Assembly: GCA_004123355.1 (NCBI GenBank) | Contig: SCHM01000004.1 | Coordinates: forward strand, 3,256,316 to 3,320,315 | DNA length: 64,000 nt | From: Amphirosellinia nigrospora | Taxonomy: Eukaryota > Ascomycota > Sordariomycetes > Xylariales > Xylariaceae | Direction of reading: 5' to 3' | Shown: in pieces, positions 46,850-61,300 of the stretch | How the letters are laid out: every line of letters begins with the position of its first letter | How positions within the stretch are numbered: the stretch's first letter is position 1 | Notes under the pieces: generated by a model | Databases searched by the model: none | The model's input: the letters and a program-made list of their open reading frames with translations, nothing else | Told to the model about the DNA's origin: nothing | Made by a program: the position numbers and the translations under genes

Positions 46850-49800
46850 CCGTTTATTGATAGGAATGCCGAAAGGTTCCTTCTTAACCAAAACTAAGTA
46901 TCGGAAGTTGATTTGGTATTTTAGTGACGTCCGCGCAGGTAATATGGGTTTGTAAGTAGAACGACGTATTTTCCTAAGAAAACCTTACGCGGTGAGTAAG
47001 AAAGTTGTTTGACCCGCGCTTTCGCTCCTCCTCGTATCATCCTCATAATAAGGGTTCTTGGCGACAAGTGGATTACACAGGACTGAATATCGCTTCCAGA
47101 AAAAGCATGTGGCGCTATGGCGCTGTGGCGCAGTCCTATGCTGACGGTGGGTCTCTTTCATCTTACATGAGACAGGAGCAGGAGAGTTAAAGTTGTTCTC
47201 TGTCGTCAGGCCATTGGTTTCCGGAGATTAGACTAGTAATGCCAAGTATCTAGGTTAGATCTCGAAACCCAGCTGTCTTAGAAGGGCTGAGTGAGAATGG
47301 TGAGAGGTTGATGTCGACTGTAACCCACATCCATGGCCGCTTAGCACGGGAAAACCCGTCATCAAAACCGTTTACCGATATTGCTCCCAAGCCAAGAGCA
47401 TCCAAGACATAGACATTGTAGTATAGTACCCGCCATTCCCAATCCTACTGACTAACCCATCGTCGTAGCCCACACGCCTCTGTTAGGAGAAAAATAATAG
47501 AGGGCGTGCCGCCTCCCGTATACATATTCCCTCCCTGTTTTTGATGCGAGACTCAACTTACATTACAGTTATACGACCAATGAAGGTCACCATGTACGTT
47601 TAATGTATCAGTGAGGCGTGGATGCAGATAAGTAAGGCTGTCGTCCGGGTGCGAGTTTGTTATTTCTCGCGGCTATGTCAGATGCTTCTCTCCACGAACT
47701 TCTAAGGTCTACGACTAGTTACCTGATGAAAATTGTCATGATGAATCTTGCTTTGGGGGTACCTCTGGTATTCGGCCGGTTCATGGCTTCTGACACCTAG
47801 GCTGATAAGTATTAAGGGTGTAGGGGTATAGTTGGCATTCCATTGTGTAGTTGTATGAATGATCTCAACTATGTAAGAATATGAGCCCTTCTGGATAGTA
47901 AGGAGAGGTTCAGGAACAAATAATATTGGTCCTCGCCCCATATTTCTTCCTAGTACCGACTTCTCTAAAAATAATCTCTACTCTAAAGCTCAATACCCTG
48001 TCGGAAGAATTGCAAGACGGGGGAATATGTGTCACACAGACCAGCCACAGGACTTAGCCACGGGAGCCACACAGACTCTCAGAGACTCCTGGAAAGTCCT
48101 GGAAGGCCGATATCACTCAGATCATTTTCGTGGGCTGAGACATATGTGTTAAAATAGCCTCAACCCCTTTCGATAAGTCATACTTTCGGAGGGATACGAG
48201 GAGGCAAAAGTCCTAGGTTTTCATCTATAAATTGAGGGCATGGGTAAGGTTACGTTAAAGTCAAAATTAAGAAACTAGAGCCCCTAGATACCCTAAAAGA
48301 TTATTAGCTGAATTGAACTCTAAATTCTGGGCACTTGAGCACAATCCATTGTTATAATATGTCGTTGGCGTCAATGAGATAGACTTACGGGGCGCAGCAT
48401 CAGCTTAATGCGTTTTCAAGGGATGGGATCAGTAAAACCAAAGGCTTAGATTATTTAGAGACCAGCGAAGCAGAAACTAAATCGGGGTCTTGTTGCGCAT
48501 TTCGACTTGGTTTTGGTAGTTTTCAGTGAATTGACCTGTATATGGTTTCAGCTTTTGATAAGTTTCTTGAAAGAAACATACTATTATTTGTTCTGGCAGC
48601 AAGTTACATGCGCCTCGGTTCCGTACTTAAAAAAATGCCGAAGACTCTGTCATATATGGGTTAGATCATCTATACTTGCTGTACGAAGATCTAAATCTAT
48701 CTTTATCAATGTAATATGGCTATATACAGACGATATGTCTGTCGTGACTTGATGATAAAAAATAAAGTAAAATCATGTGGCATGCACAGATGCGAATAGT
48801 AACCAGGTCTATCATAAGACTGGGCTACATAATATACAAGGTTGAATCGACCGACAAGATCAATGCCAGGTGCTGAATCTACACAAGTAGGTTCTAACTT
48901 CTCTTTCTTTCTTTGGGGTTTTCTTTCCTTTACTTTTCAGCCACCCTACACAAATTGTGTTGCTAATAAAGTACGTTGCCAAGAAACAGTGATCTAGATA
49001 CACAGATCAAACCGAGACAAAGAGACTCTCTCTACACCCTACCCTTGCAAGGTCCATGACATACGTAGACAGCACTTAAGAGAGTGAGCATTAAAATATA
49101 TAGACCGACGCCGACTGAGATAGAATGATCCTTTCCTAGGTGAAGAAACGGAAACTTGCCGTTTGCCAACATCGGAGCATAATATAGGTACTTTTATAAA
49201 AACAGACCCTTTAAGTTTTCCCGCTCTCTAAGCTGTGATTAATGACACCGTAAATATGAGGGCATAATAGTAGCACCATCTATAGTAGGCTAAGACGCAG
49301 AGCACTCGTACTGTTTGTTTGCAAGCGGCAATCCTATAACTACCGAGCACTAGTGCTGGCGTGATACTTGGTGTTAAGCTACCAATGATGAGCTATGATA
49401 CAGATAGTCAGAGTATTCATAAAGATATGTATGTTTCTAGGCCAATATGCCACCTTAGGAAGGCCAGAAGAGTAATCTAACAACTTGTAGAGACTCAGAC
49501 TAACTAGTCATGCTCAAAGCTTATATATTTGTTCTTTGAACGGACCTTGTAAGGCTTGCGATATGTGCCACATGACCATGCATCATGGCGACTCGAGTCA
49601 CACTTCCGTATAGCGAACACTTGTGAAACGTCCTCGGATAACTCTCGGTACCGAGACTAACTACACGAATACCAGTCACCAAAAGAACCAAAAGCTCGTG
49701 GAAGTGACGCTCTTGGCGCTTAATTGCGCCGACGCTTGGTGCGACAATTATCTGTAACTGCACTACGTATCTGTATTGGCGGAGGCCTCGGTCTCAAATT

Positions 49801-52537
49801 TCCCTAGGTCTCGGATCCCATGGGAGTATCCGAGTGTAGCTAGTTCCGGCCTCCGGGGCAAAATAGGAAATAATAGACGAAGCCTATGGGTATACACACT
49901 AGTTTCCCCCGTCCCGAAAAAGATGAGGGGGTTAGACCTTCATGGCACTTTTGACTATATAGAAAGATCATGATAACCGAATTATCTTCCAGCCCTTCAT
50001 AGAATCCCTTGTTACACTCGGTGACTTTGTGTCATACGAACAAGCCACAGAACCACGAGCCGCCCAGAGCACTGGATGGCCGAGTGTTAGTTATAATATC
50101 TTCGTGTAGTACGGACCCCTCTCAAGGAGCCCAGGACCCGGGGTCCGACTGGACCTCTGGATTCGCTAATTGAGTAGGAGCTATAGGCGAGATTGCGTTT
50201 ATGGAGAGAAATAGCAAATTAGAGATCATTTAGTCCCCAAATGATTATAGCTGGATAAAACTCTACGTTCCGAGCACAGGCCCTTGTCACGCTCTTAGTG
50301 CAAGAAGATATACATGGCCGCATCTTATTTCTCAAGTTCGCTATAAGAACTAGAGCCTCAGATAGTAACCCCCCCCAAAAAAGCCAATGGGGTATCGCAC
50401 GTCCGGAAACCGGTCATCTACCCCTCGGTCGACGGAGTTGCCGAGGTTACGAGATTTGGTTTGACGCGATGCAAAACCAGGTCTGAATTGGCGAGCACCG
50501 TCTAGCGCCGCGTCTCATCGAGGCTTACAATGACCGCGTGGGCGAGGAGAATATCTAGCATGGCGAATTCGGAAGTACCTAACTCGCCAATTAGTTTTTA
50601 TTTCTGTTAATAGCTCGCACCCCTATGCCAGTTTGGAATGAGTGCGTCATACATACAGCCATTAAGTCCATTGTAGCACGAGTCGGATCGTGATCCCGGG
50701 AGAGAACCACCAAGCCTCTAGATGTCTAGAAGACGTTTTGCGAAGTGCTTTAATGCGTATATTTTACTGGCTGAGCTTGGGCACATTTGTTACTGTCACA
50801 CGAGCTTGTAATGGTTGCATGAACCACCAGACAAGATTGTGGAACAGGCAAAAAAGTAGATTAACCGTGGTGGCACTTGGCCATTAACAAACCTTCTGCG
50901 AATCCAACACGGTGGCGTACTGTTCCTCTACCTCGGCCGGTTTATCTCGGCCGTGGTGAATGAGTGGCTGTCTAGTACCTGAGGGGGCAACGAAGCTTTT
51001 CCTATTTTGACATCAGAGTATTTCCCTTGCACTCATATGTATATTGACCGCAGTATTATATATTTCTGTACAAAACCCCCACATTCTCATTGAAGGGGTA
51101 CTAATATCTATTTTGTCGTTTTTACCTCCTTAAACCTTAATAAGTTAGGCTGTCATTGCTTACTTATTCAATGTTTCATTTCCGTTATTAAGTACATAGA
51201 ATGGAAGTTACATCAGCTGCCGTGATCGTGGAAAACCACCAGGAGGCGGCATTGTATCTAGAGGAAGCCTGGAATTACTTGAGTATTAGTAAGGTTTGAC
51301 TTGAGATTATAGAAATGGATCGATAGGTTGGGAGTACGTGCTTAAAGTGTCGGTGAGGAAAGATAGAACAAAGACCATGTACTATTGTGTTATGTATGAC
51401 GATGGTTCCCTAAGCGCTGATTAAGGATTACGACTAGGTTGTACCTGTACTAAAGGAAGCGAGGTAGGTAGATTTTGCATGCATGACTGTGACGGAGTAA
51501 AGCGACGCCGTTGATATTCCGTGAGTATTAGCAGTGTGTATATGGCTCGCCACAATGATAAGAACGCTCTGAATGTCGACATGCTATGCCATGCCCGTAT
51601 ATTCTCTCCCAAGGATTTGTTACACTAAAATCTATAGGCTCGGGTGTTGTGGGAACTCTGTGCTACTCAGGTGTCTGCCTCCTGCCCCTGAGAGACTCGC
51701 CTCTCGGCTATCGCTTTTTCGTTTGTTTTTTTGGAGGAGGTTAACATGTACCTATAATCAGGTATCTAGCGGCATGGGGCACGTGTTCTTGTATTTGGCT
51801 TATTCAGGTCTCTCTCTCATTGCATTGAGAGTGCTCGTCGTTCTGTATGGTAGCGGATGGTCTCTTCAGCACATTTTTGAGCTGTCAATAGGATAACCAG
51901 ACTTGATTAAACGTGTGCATTGAAAACCGGATAAGCTCAAATCCACTGCAGCGAAAGGAGAAATAAAAGAAATAACAAGGCATTCATACGTGATCAGCAT
52001 ATGACACTTGCTTACATAAAGTGTTGTATGGGTACCAACTAGTCTAGCCCAAGTTCTGTGTTAGCCTGTCGTTCCTATGTCCTGATAGGCTGGATTTTTA
52101 TAATAAGCGAATGCGAGGACAACAGGGGATGGCAACTATAATTGGTTACCTTGATCTGGTAGCTAGTGGTCGAGTTTGCCCATTACATGCACACGTTCTT
52201 CAACATTGCGACAGTATGTGGGGACTTTAGTTTGATGTTAGCGAGCTGCTCTTAGTGAGGCGTTGCTAGGCACAGACGGCTGGAGAAGATAGACCTCGCA
52301 TTCGCGACACCTACCACCTGAGTGATTTGTTGATAGGAATACGTCTCTTAGAAATTTGCCCGACGATCCCGTATATAAGTGTCTTACTGTAGTTATTGAG
52401 GAAGACAGCTATACAACCGTGGTCCTGTCCCATCGTAAGACACGTAGCACCGCACCACGCTCCGAGTAGAGATATCGCTTTCGTCTCAATCATTTCTGAA
52501 GTCAACAATCTATTATCCTTCGAAAAGAATTGGGAAT
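46850..52537. other. 5.7-kb gene-poor, AT-richer region
   Basis: No credible coding frame on either strand and no recognisable RNA gene or element. The first 200 bases upstream of 46849 form the probable promoter of the surface protein; the last few hundred are the MFS promoter. Confidence 0.4.
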
Positions 52538-54765
52538 ATGACCAGAGTATCAGCTGAGGGGAAAGGAGTAGAAGACCCGATGTCGGGTTCCAACTCATCG
52601 AGCACCAACAATGACTATCGGCGTGAAGAACTACCTTTGTTGCGGCTGACGCTTCTCGGCATCGGGTGAGTTATGCCTTGGACTTCGTGGACGGATACTG
52701 ATACGTGATGAAGACTGTCGGTCGGACTCTTCCTTAGCTTTCTAGATAGCTCCATTGTGGCGACGAGTCTCTTTTCCATCGGCACCGAGTTCAGCGATAT
52801 AGAAAGGGTAAATTGGGTCGCGTTGTCCTACACCCTCTCATATCTAGGCTGCGCTGTTTTCCTAGCCCGAATCGCGGATGTGGTTGGCCGACGCAATGCC
52901 TTCTCGATCTCCTATATAATCTTCATAGGCTTCTCGATTGGTTGCGGTTTTGCCCAAAATCTGGATCAACTAATTGCGTTCCGAGCAATTCAAGGGCTCG
53001 GGGCTCAGGTGTGTAAATCTTCGAGGAACACGTTGCCATAGACACTTTCTGACCACCATCTTAAGGCTTATATTCCATCGCTAGTATGCGTTTTCCACTT
53101 TTCATTTCCCAACCAACCGAATATCCTGCTGTAGTCTTTGGGGCTTGTTTCCGAATGAGTCAAACTTCTGTCCCGAAGAGTTTTTAACGCGTATGATCTA
53201 TAGTGATCGTTCTTCCAGAGGTCACACCACCTCGGTTCCTCCAAGGCCTTGCAGCTCTTATTGGCATCATCATCACGTTATCCAGCGTTCTAGGCCCAGT
53301 GCTGGGCGGCATACTAACGCATTATGCGAGTTGGCGTTGGATTTTCTGGATTAAGTAAGTCAACAAAACCGCAGTGCGAAGCTTTACAACGTACTAACCA
53401 GGGACTTTTAGCGGTCCGATAGGTGGAGTGTCGTTACTCTTATTTCTCATGACGTGGCCGAAGCCTCAGTATCTTCCCGACCTTGAACAACGATCGTGGA
53501 GGGAGTTGGACTACTTCGGGTCTTTCATGCTGATCGCAGCAACTGTACTCGTCGTGTTTCCATTCCAAAATGCTGGCGCCACCACCCAGTGGGGCCAAGC
53601 AGTATTCCTAGCACCGCTCATTGTCGGAGTGATTGCGTTCTTAGGAGTATTCGCTTGGTCTCTCTTCGTATATAGGCGTTGGGGAGACAAAATTGCCGCA
53701 GCGCTGCCCATGACTCTTCTACGAAACCGAGTATATACATCAGCTGCCTTGAATACTATGTTTCTCGGATTTCCCTACATGTGAGTAATTCTCCAAAAGA
53801 ATTTTTTTCTTGTCCTCATAAATATCTGAGTACAACCTTTCGATTTTGAGCCGAGACAATGCCTAGAAGCTTCTGAAGTCCTTACAAATCACGCTCCCAT
53901 TGGCATGACTGACTTCGAGTGTTCTAGCCTTATCATCTATGCCTTCCCGCTGCGCTGTCAAGTCGTCAATGGCAAGACGCCTTGATAGCCGGCGTTATGC
54001 TACTGCCTATGCTAGGATCCAGCGCTATCGGTTCTGTCATATCAGGCAAAGTCAACGGGAAGGAAGACCGTAGTTGTGAGACGCTGGTCGTAGCTACAAG
54101 TCTTGTGACCATAGGCTGCGGACTTCTCACGACAGTTTCGGGTTCAGTGAACCTTGAGGCTAAAGCTTTCGGATTTTTAGTCTTCGTCGGCTTGGGTTTT
54201 GGACTCTCCGTATCAACAACGACTATGCTTGCAGCATTGCAATCGTCGATACGGGATCATGGTGAGCGCTCTAGCACGCCCAGAGGACAAAGTAATAAAG
54301 GCTAATAAAATATCAGCTCCTGCTCAAGGTATTGTAGCTCAAGTGCGAGTTTTTGGAGGCAGTCTGGGTATTGCAGCCTCCTCAGCAATCTTAGGGGTCT
54401 CGTTGCAGACTGAAGTAGATGGATCCGTAACACCACAACAGATTGCTTCAGTTCAAAATGGGGGTGTAGACTTGGCTCCAAGTGACCTCGCTGCGATCAG
54501 AAGAGCGTATGCCAATGCATTCCGCGAAGATATGCGGGTGTGCACCATCATCGCAGGCATTGCTCGTGAGTAATCCCCAGACTCATTCTCCTCTTGTTCA
54601 CGATCACGCTCGAAACGGCAATAATTGACTTCGATTGTTCTAGTCCTTTGGGCTATAGGAACCTACAGTCGCAAGCGACTCAACCGCATCGAACAGCGCG
54701 AGCAAAAAGTTAGAGAAGAGACTGAACGGAGAACGATTGTAATGGCCGACAAGAGTCGGCAATAG
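52538..54765 (+). CDS. MFS drug:H+ antiporter, DHA2-type
   Basis: Plasma-membrane proton-coupled exporter of the 14-helix DHA2 class. Start MTRVSAEGKGVEDPMSGSNS at 52538; the cytosolic N-tail precedes LPLLRLTLLGIG|FLDSSIVATSLFSIG, with intron 1 (about 52668-52738) restoring the TM1 motif (D..IV). Motif A-like text is ARIADVVGRRNAF; RAIQGLGAQ follows. A long, poorly resolved segment (53010-53200) precedes VIVLPEVTPPRFLQGLAALI and the motif C-like SSVLGPVLGG, then HYASWRWIFWIN. The introns after WIFWI (GTAAGT...TTTTAG) and after GFPYM splice cleanly. Near 53970 a missing G breaks the frame (VVNGK|DALIAGVMLLPMLG). The C-terminus has an Arg/Glu-rich cytosolic coil (RKRLNRIEQREQKVREETER) ending at 54765. 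About 540 aa. Substrate unknown; no biosynthetic neighbours. Confidence 0.88.
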
Positions 54766-55755
54766 GAGAACGCGTAAACCACCAATACTATAGAGGTCTG
54801 ATGATCGGAGGAGTGATGCGAATTCCACTTATAGGCATGCATTTGTTGGAGTCTAGGGGTATTATCATATAATTTGTACCAGCTTTTACTGGAAGATAGA
54901 CGAGACTTCACGTAGAAGTCTGTATGAATGGCACTCATAAACACAAAACTACAAGCACCTCTTTGAGTGCCGAGTATACTTGCGAGAGGAGAGGTAAACA
55001 GTTTCTGAGGCGCTTGCTCGAGGTTTGGTTGGACAGCGCTGATAAAGAAACCAGCAAATCAAAAGGATGCTATAAATAGTGGATGCGGGCAGCAGTTGCA
55101 ATCTAAGTACCGGCACACACCGACTTAGATGTACTGTACCTAACCGATAAAGCCTGAAACAAAGGTGGGTCATCGATTACGGGGTCTGTACGGGGGCTGC
55201 AGCCAGCTGCTGCCAAGAGCCCCGAATTCAAGATCAGTTGAACGAATCGGGATGCTAGCTGCGTAGGTAGTGATCGTCTTAACTCCATGAATACGACACC
55301 TTTTAATTCTCTGTCTCTCTGTGTTACCGCACCCACGACTACCTAACCTAGGTAACTCTCCGACGACATCTATATAGCACGAACCCGGAACTTGGACACG
55401 ACGATAGACTGCCCTGATTGACGACCAATCTGTGCTGACCTGTCGATGACGGCTTGTTAACCTCAAGGGGCCCCGGTCTCTCCTGATAGGTGGCTTCCGG
55501 CGCGCACGTCTCCTTGCCATCAACTTTACCTAGGGTCCTGCGTCTTCATCCTCATTATTGCCCGCTGCCGGCCTGGCAACGGCGACGCTCGAATGGGCTC
55601 TATGCTCCCCTCCCATAGGGTTCCCGCAAACTCTAAAGTGATGTCCCGGCATCATCCTGGAGTTTCTAATGGCTACCCTCGGGACGACAATGATTTGGAC
55701 TTCGCTCCTCACAGGCGAGCACCCTTCTAAGCCCTCTTAATTTTTCAGCGCTGAT
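54766..55755. other. spacer upstream of ANP1
   Basis: Contains CCTAACCTAGGTAA at about 55344. No gene supported; short minus-strand frames lack protein character. Confidence 0.4.
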
Positions 55756-57346
55756 ATGGATGCAATATCTAGTTTCCTCCCCCGCTCGAACCCTGCGACT
55801 CGACGTCGACGGAAGTTGCTGATGCGCTTGGGTATAATTACTGCTGCAATAGTTCTGTTTGGGCTCTACGTTTGGCCCGGGAATTTTTCCATAGCATCGG
55901 TGTTCTCGTTCGGGTTGGTCGGCTCAACGACCGAAATTCTCATGGATACCGTCCGCTATTACGACCTCTCCAATGTCCAAGGAACTGCTCGTGGCTGGGA
56001 AAGAGAGGAGCGCATTCTACTCTGCGTCCCCTTAAGAGATGCCGAACCACATATACCTATGATGTTCTCGCATCTTCGGAATCTTACCTATCCGCACCAC
56101 TTAATGGACCTTGCCTTCCTTGTGTCTGATTCAAAAGATCGGACATTGGAACTTCTTGTTGAGATGCTGGAGGACCTTCAGGCTCATGAGGACCCAAAAC
56201 AACCATATGGCGAGATATCAATTATCGAGAAGGATTTCGGACAAAAGGTCAATCAGGACGTCGAGAGTCGTCATGGATTCGCTGCCCAAGCCAGCCGTCG
56301 GAAGCTCATGGCGCAGGCGCGAAACTGGTTGCTAAGTGCCACCCTGCGCCCTTATCATTCATGGGTATACTGGAGGGATGTCGATGTTGAAACAGCACCT
56401 TTCACTATTGTCGAGGATCTTATGCGTCATAACAAGGATGTTATTGTCCCGAGTAAGCTCGTTTAGTCCGTGTACTTTTTGTGAATGAACCTAACTTTAC
56501 CTACAGATGTGTGGCGTCCCCTTCCTGACTGGCTTGGTGGAGAGCAGCCATATGATTTAAACTCCTGGCAAGAATCAGAAACTGCATTGGCTCTTGCTGA
56601 TACTCTCGATGAAGATGCCGTTATTGTGGAAGGCTACGCCGAGTATGCTACCTGGCGTCCTCACTTGGCATACCTGCGCGACCCATATGGCGATCCGGAT
56701 ATGGAGATGGAGATTGATGGTGTAGGGGGCGTAAGTATTTTAGCCAAGGCACGCGTCTTCAGATCGGGCGTACATTTCCCAGCCTTCAGCTTCGAGAAGC
56801 ATGCTGAAACCGAAGGGTTTGGCAAGGTAAGTACCATGTTTTAACTTTGAGGTCTGGTCGGCTGCTCATACTGAATTTACAGATGGCCAAACGCATGCAA
56901 TTTTCTGTAGTCGGTCTACCCCACTATACGATATGGCATTTATACGAGCCAAGCGTTGACGACATAAAACATATGGAGGTATGCTTGACTGTTGAGATAT
57001 CTACACACGCGCTAACCTGAGACTAGGAAATGGAGCAAGAACGTCTTGCTAAGGAAGCTGAAGAGCAGGAAAAGGCCGAGAAAGAAAGGAAGATCAAGGA
57101 ACAGTTCGACGATACGAATAGCCAGTGGGAGAAAGACAAATCAGAGCTTCAAAATATTGCGAAGCAGGCTTCTGTTGATAAAAAGACGGACACGAAGAAG
57201 AAGAATAGCAAGCTAGGGAGCGACGATGATTCATCAGCTGAATCTCAAGAGGACACCACCCAAAGGTCAAAGAAGGGGGGTCTGAGAAGGGCACCAATGC
57301 AGGAGACGCGAGGAAAAAGAGCAATCAGGCCAAAGAGGCATCGTAG
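55756..57346 (+). CDS. ANP1: ANP1, mannan polymerase II subunit (GT62)
   Basis: Type II Golgi membrane protein of the Anp1/Mnn9/Van1 glycosyltransferase family; extends the alpha-1,6-mannan backbone of N-glycans. N-terminus MDAISSFLPRSNPATRRRRK, then a signal anchor (LLMRLGIITAAIVLFGLYVW, residues about 21-40). The luminal domain has ILLCVPLRDAEPHIPMMFSH, LAFLVSDSKDRTLE and the metal-binding DxD in YWRDVDVE (D208, D210). After intron 1 (about 56455-56505): DVWRPLPDWLGGEQPYDLNS, then DAVIVEGYAEYATWRPHLAY. Next come FSFEKHAETEGFGKMAKRMQ and LPHYTIWHLYEPSVDDIKHM. The Lys/Glu-rich coiled tail (EQERLAKEAEEQEKAEKERK) points to Anp1 rather than Mnn9. A one-base change in a G-run near 57285 separates two possible ends; I prefer GGSEKGTNAGDARKKSNQAK with a stop at 57344, over the longer frame ending at 57473. 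Confidence 0.92.
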
Positions 57347-58322
57347 TTGCGTGTATACACCAAACGTGAAAATACTTGGGGATTATTCATTCGATTATTC
57401 TCCTTATCCAAATGGCATAGTAAGTCACCGGTCACTCATTGGTATTGTTATACGGTATGCGCATTGGGAGTGAAAGACAAAAAAGCCGAGCTCCAAGGTC
57501 GTCTGTATAAATAGTGGAAATGAGGGCGGCTCATAGGCCACGGCGTTTGGCGCTATTCCCTAGACACGGTTATGAAGCATGAGAGGGACATAGAGCATAG
57601 CAGTACCTAGATGATGTCTCCTATTCATTGTATAGATTTACATCAGATCGGCTTTCACTAGAAAATGCTGGTTTACAAAGTGCTAAGTATGATTATTTTC
57701 AAAATATTGTTATCTATCACCCCTAATCCTTTCCCTAGTATAATGTGTTGGGAAATGCTGCTTCATAACTGCGATCCATCTAGACATCTTCGCCATCAGA
57801 GATGTGCAGCTGTTTAGCTCAGTTGGCGGAGAGAGGTTTGTAGAGAGGTTCTGTTACCTGTAGCTAGGTAGATATTTACATATGTACATTAGGTGCTTCT
57901 AGGTGCAACAACTATGCAACAACTGAGAGTAGACCCACACGGGCTCCGCTCCATGTGGGTGCTGACATAATGCTGTAGGCTGAGGTACCTGTGTACAATT
58001 GTCTTGAACCATACAACCCATGCGACACGACACCACTACACCAAGGGCATCTAAAGCATTTATTTGACCTGGCAACAGTCCAGACTAGTGAGAAACTGTA
58101 CAGTCGTGATACAAACCATCATATCTATAGTATCGCCTTACTGGAACACCGATCCGACCAACATTCGAGTTCTACAGTCTTGACAAACTAGCCTCATCCT
58201 GTCTGGCCCGAGACCAACTGTCGCCGAGTGGGCGAGAATGAGTCAAGATGCGCAGAGTAATGCTACAATGGATGCAGTGCTCGCAACAACTCGGGAAGTC
58301 CCGAGGCTTCCCGCGTCCCAGC
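57347..58322. other. spacer between ANP1 and GEA
   Basis: Holds the ANP1 3' region and the GEA promoter. A CCCACA...TGTGGG hairpin lies at about 57934-57959, suited to an RNA stem but unproven. No gene seen. Confidence 0.4.
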
Positions 58323-61300
58323 ATGTCTGCCCGCCCGATTGTGAGCGCCAACGCCCGCTCGTCCAACACGCAGTATAGGAGTCGACCCGTGTCTGTCGCC
58401 GTCGATCCGGTCTCGTTGGTTGTGTCGGAGTGCATATCTGTTACGTCGGCTATGCGTAAACATGCCCGTTGGGCGGGTTCTTCTGTATCTTCTATTCTAG
58501 GCGGCAACCCAAATCCTATCCAACTCGGCCGCCGAGCCCACTTCTGCGCCCTGGAAGCAAAGGTTCCGTTGCAAGCTTGAGCGTAGACGGAACACAAGAT
58601 ATCGGCGTCGCGAATCGGTGGGGACTGCGAGGGAAGAAGGGGAAGAGCATGCAAGACAATCCACTCATGGCGGGTTTCGGGCGCCTGCGCCATGAGCTGT
58701 CAAGCTGCAAAGGTATTGTGGCCCTTTCGGAGTAGCTAATAGTAGTAGTAGCTAACATATAATTAGACATACATGATTTCGATGCACCAACGCTGCTTAG
58801 TCCGTTCCTCCAAGTCATACAGGCCTCGTCGACGTCCGCTCCTATCACGATCCTTGCTCTGAAAGCTATACGGAAGTTCCTCTCCTACGGTTTCATTAGT
58901 CCAGACTCGCCACGTTTCCCTCTCGCCATGCAATCGTTATCGACAGCCATTACGCACTGCCGATTCGAAGCTAGTGACTCGGCACAGGATGAGGTCGTCT
59001 TGCTCATGATTTTGCACCTCATGGAGGACATGCTTTCTGGTCCTGGAGGCGCACTGCTTAGTGATGAGAGTGTTTGTGAGATGATGGAAACTGGCTTGAC
59101 TATGTGCTGCCAGTCGCGATTGTCTGAACTCCTCCGAAGGACGGCCGAAGCTTCTATGGTCCGAATGTGTCAAATAATCTTTGAACATCTCAAACACCTA
59201 GAAGTACAAGCCGGTGACGACCTAGAAGCACTCGATAGCCAAGCCAATGGAGATATGGAGGCGTTGAGAATGGTGCCGTCTACTAACGGAAATGACGTAA
59301 TCGCATCCTCTGATGCGCCGCCGAGCGAAGAAAGGTCATCTTCGAGCACCGAGAACGCGAACAATGACGCGGAGATCAACTCCGCATCGGCGCCCTCGGA
59401 CGCGCCAGATGCCCTCGATATCAAGCCGTATTCTCTTCCATCAATGAAAGAACTATTTAGAGTTTTGGTCGATCTCCTGGATCCCCACGACAAACAGCAA
59501 GGAGACACCATGAGGGTGATGGCTTTGCGTATTATTCATGTTGCTCTTGAGGTTGCGGGTCCCTCTATTGCACGACATCCAGCCCTGGCTGTGGTAGCCG
59601 AAGACCGACTGTGCCGACATCTATTCCAGCTCGTCCGATCAGACAATATGGCGATTTTACAAGAGTCGCTCATTGTTGCGGGCACTTTGTTGGAAACGTG
59701 CCGAGGTGTCTTGAAGCTGCAGCAGGAGTTATTTCTCTCTTATTTAGTCGCATGCTTACACCCGCCCGTCGAGATTCCGTGGGAACCAAACATTGACCCT
59801 TCGCTCTATGACGGTATACCACAACGTCCGAGTGGCGCCAAACCACCAACGTCACAAGCAGGTAGTGGAAGAGCAGCAACACCCGTGCCGGTTAAGGATC
59901 GGCAGAAGCTTGGTATGGAAGGTGGGACGCGTAAGCCTGATGCCCGTCAAGCTATGGTTGAGAGCGTAAGTGCTCTTGCTCGAATGCCATCCTTCCTGGT
60001 CGAGCTTTTCGTCAATTATGACTGCGACGCCAATCGGGTGAACTTATGCGAAGATATGATTGGTCTATTGTCGCGGAGCGCTCTGCCAGACTCGGCGACG
60101 TGGAGCACTACAAGTGTCCCACCATTATGCCTGGATGCACTTCTAGGCTATGTGCAATGCGTAGCAGATCGCTTGGATGATAAGCCACACTTGGAGGGAC
60201 TTCCAGACCGAGCAGACCTTAGAGAGCAGAGGCGGCGCAAAAAGATCATTGTGAAGGGTGCAGCTAAATTCAACGAGAAACCGAAGGAAGGCCTTGGATA
60301 TCTGAGAGAGTCGGGAATCATTGATGATGACCCAGTGTCTGTTGCTAAGTTTTTAAGGCAAACATCGCGAGTTTCCAAAGCAGTGCTAGGCGATTTTCTG
60401 TCAAAGAAAGGCAATGACGCCTATCTTGAGGCCTTTTTAGACTTATTCGATTTCTCTGGGAAGCGCGTTGACGAGGCATTGCGTCAGCTCTTGGAGAGTT
60501 TCCGTCTTCCTGGGGAATCACCGCTTATCGAGCGAATTATAACCACCTTCGCGAAGAAGTATCATACTCTTTCCGAAGACGTAGCAAACCAAGATGCTGT
60601 GTTCGTCCTCACATACGCCATCATCATGTTGAACGTGGACCAGCATAGCCCAAAAATCAAGAAGCGCATGGAGTTGACAGATTTTGCCCGCCAAGTGAGA
60701 GGTGTAAATGACGAGAAAGATTTTGCTCCTGAGTTTCTTGAGGCGACGTTTGAAGCAATTAGGACGAATGAAATCATTCTTCCGGATGAGCACGACAACC
60801 ATCACGCATTCGACTATGCCTGGCGAGAGCTTCTGCTCAAAACAGAATCTGCGGGACCGCTGGTATACTGTAACACGAACATATATGATGCTGATATGTT
60901 CGCAGCAACCTGGAAACCAATCGTCTCCACACTTTCTTATGTTTTCATGTCGGCCACTGATGACGCTGTATTCTCTCGAGTGGTGACAGGCTTTGACCAA
61001 TGCGCCCAGATTGCAGCAAAGTATGGAATCACTGAGGCATTGGATCACATTATTCAAAACCTGAGTTACATGACTACTCTTGACAACGAAATCGTCTCCA
61101 ACACATTACTCAACACCGAAGTCAAAGTCTCTGATGATAGCGACAGCGTTATGGTCAGTGAACTCGCCGTTAAGCTCGGCAGAGACTTCAAGGCCCAACT
61201 AGCTACTTTAGTCTTGTTTCGTGTGGTGAAGGGAAGCGAGCAGATCATTAAAAATGGCTGGGAACATGTAAGTCCATTGAACTATATTTTCTAGCTTATA

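Noticed and set aside
52311-52598. Minus-strand 95-aa frame overlapping the MFS start
   Set aside because: Overlaps the well-supported plus-strand N-terminus and lacks family features.
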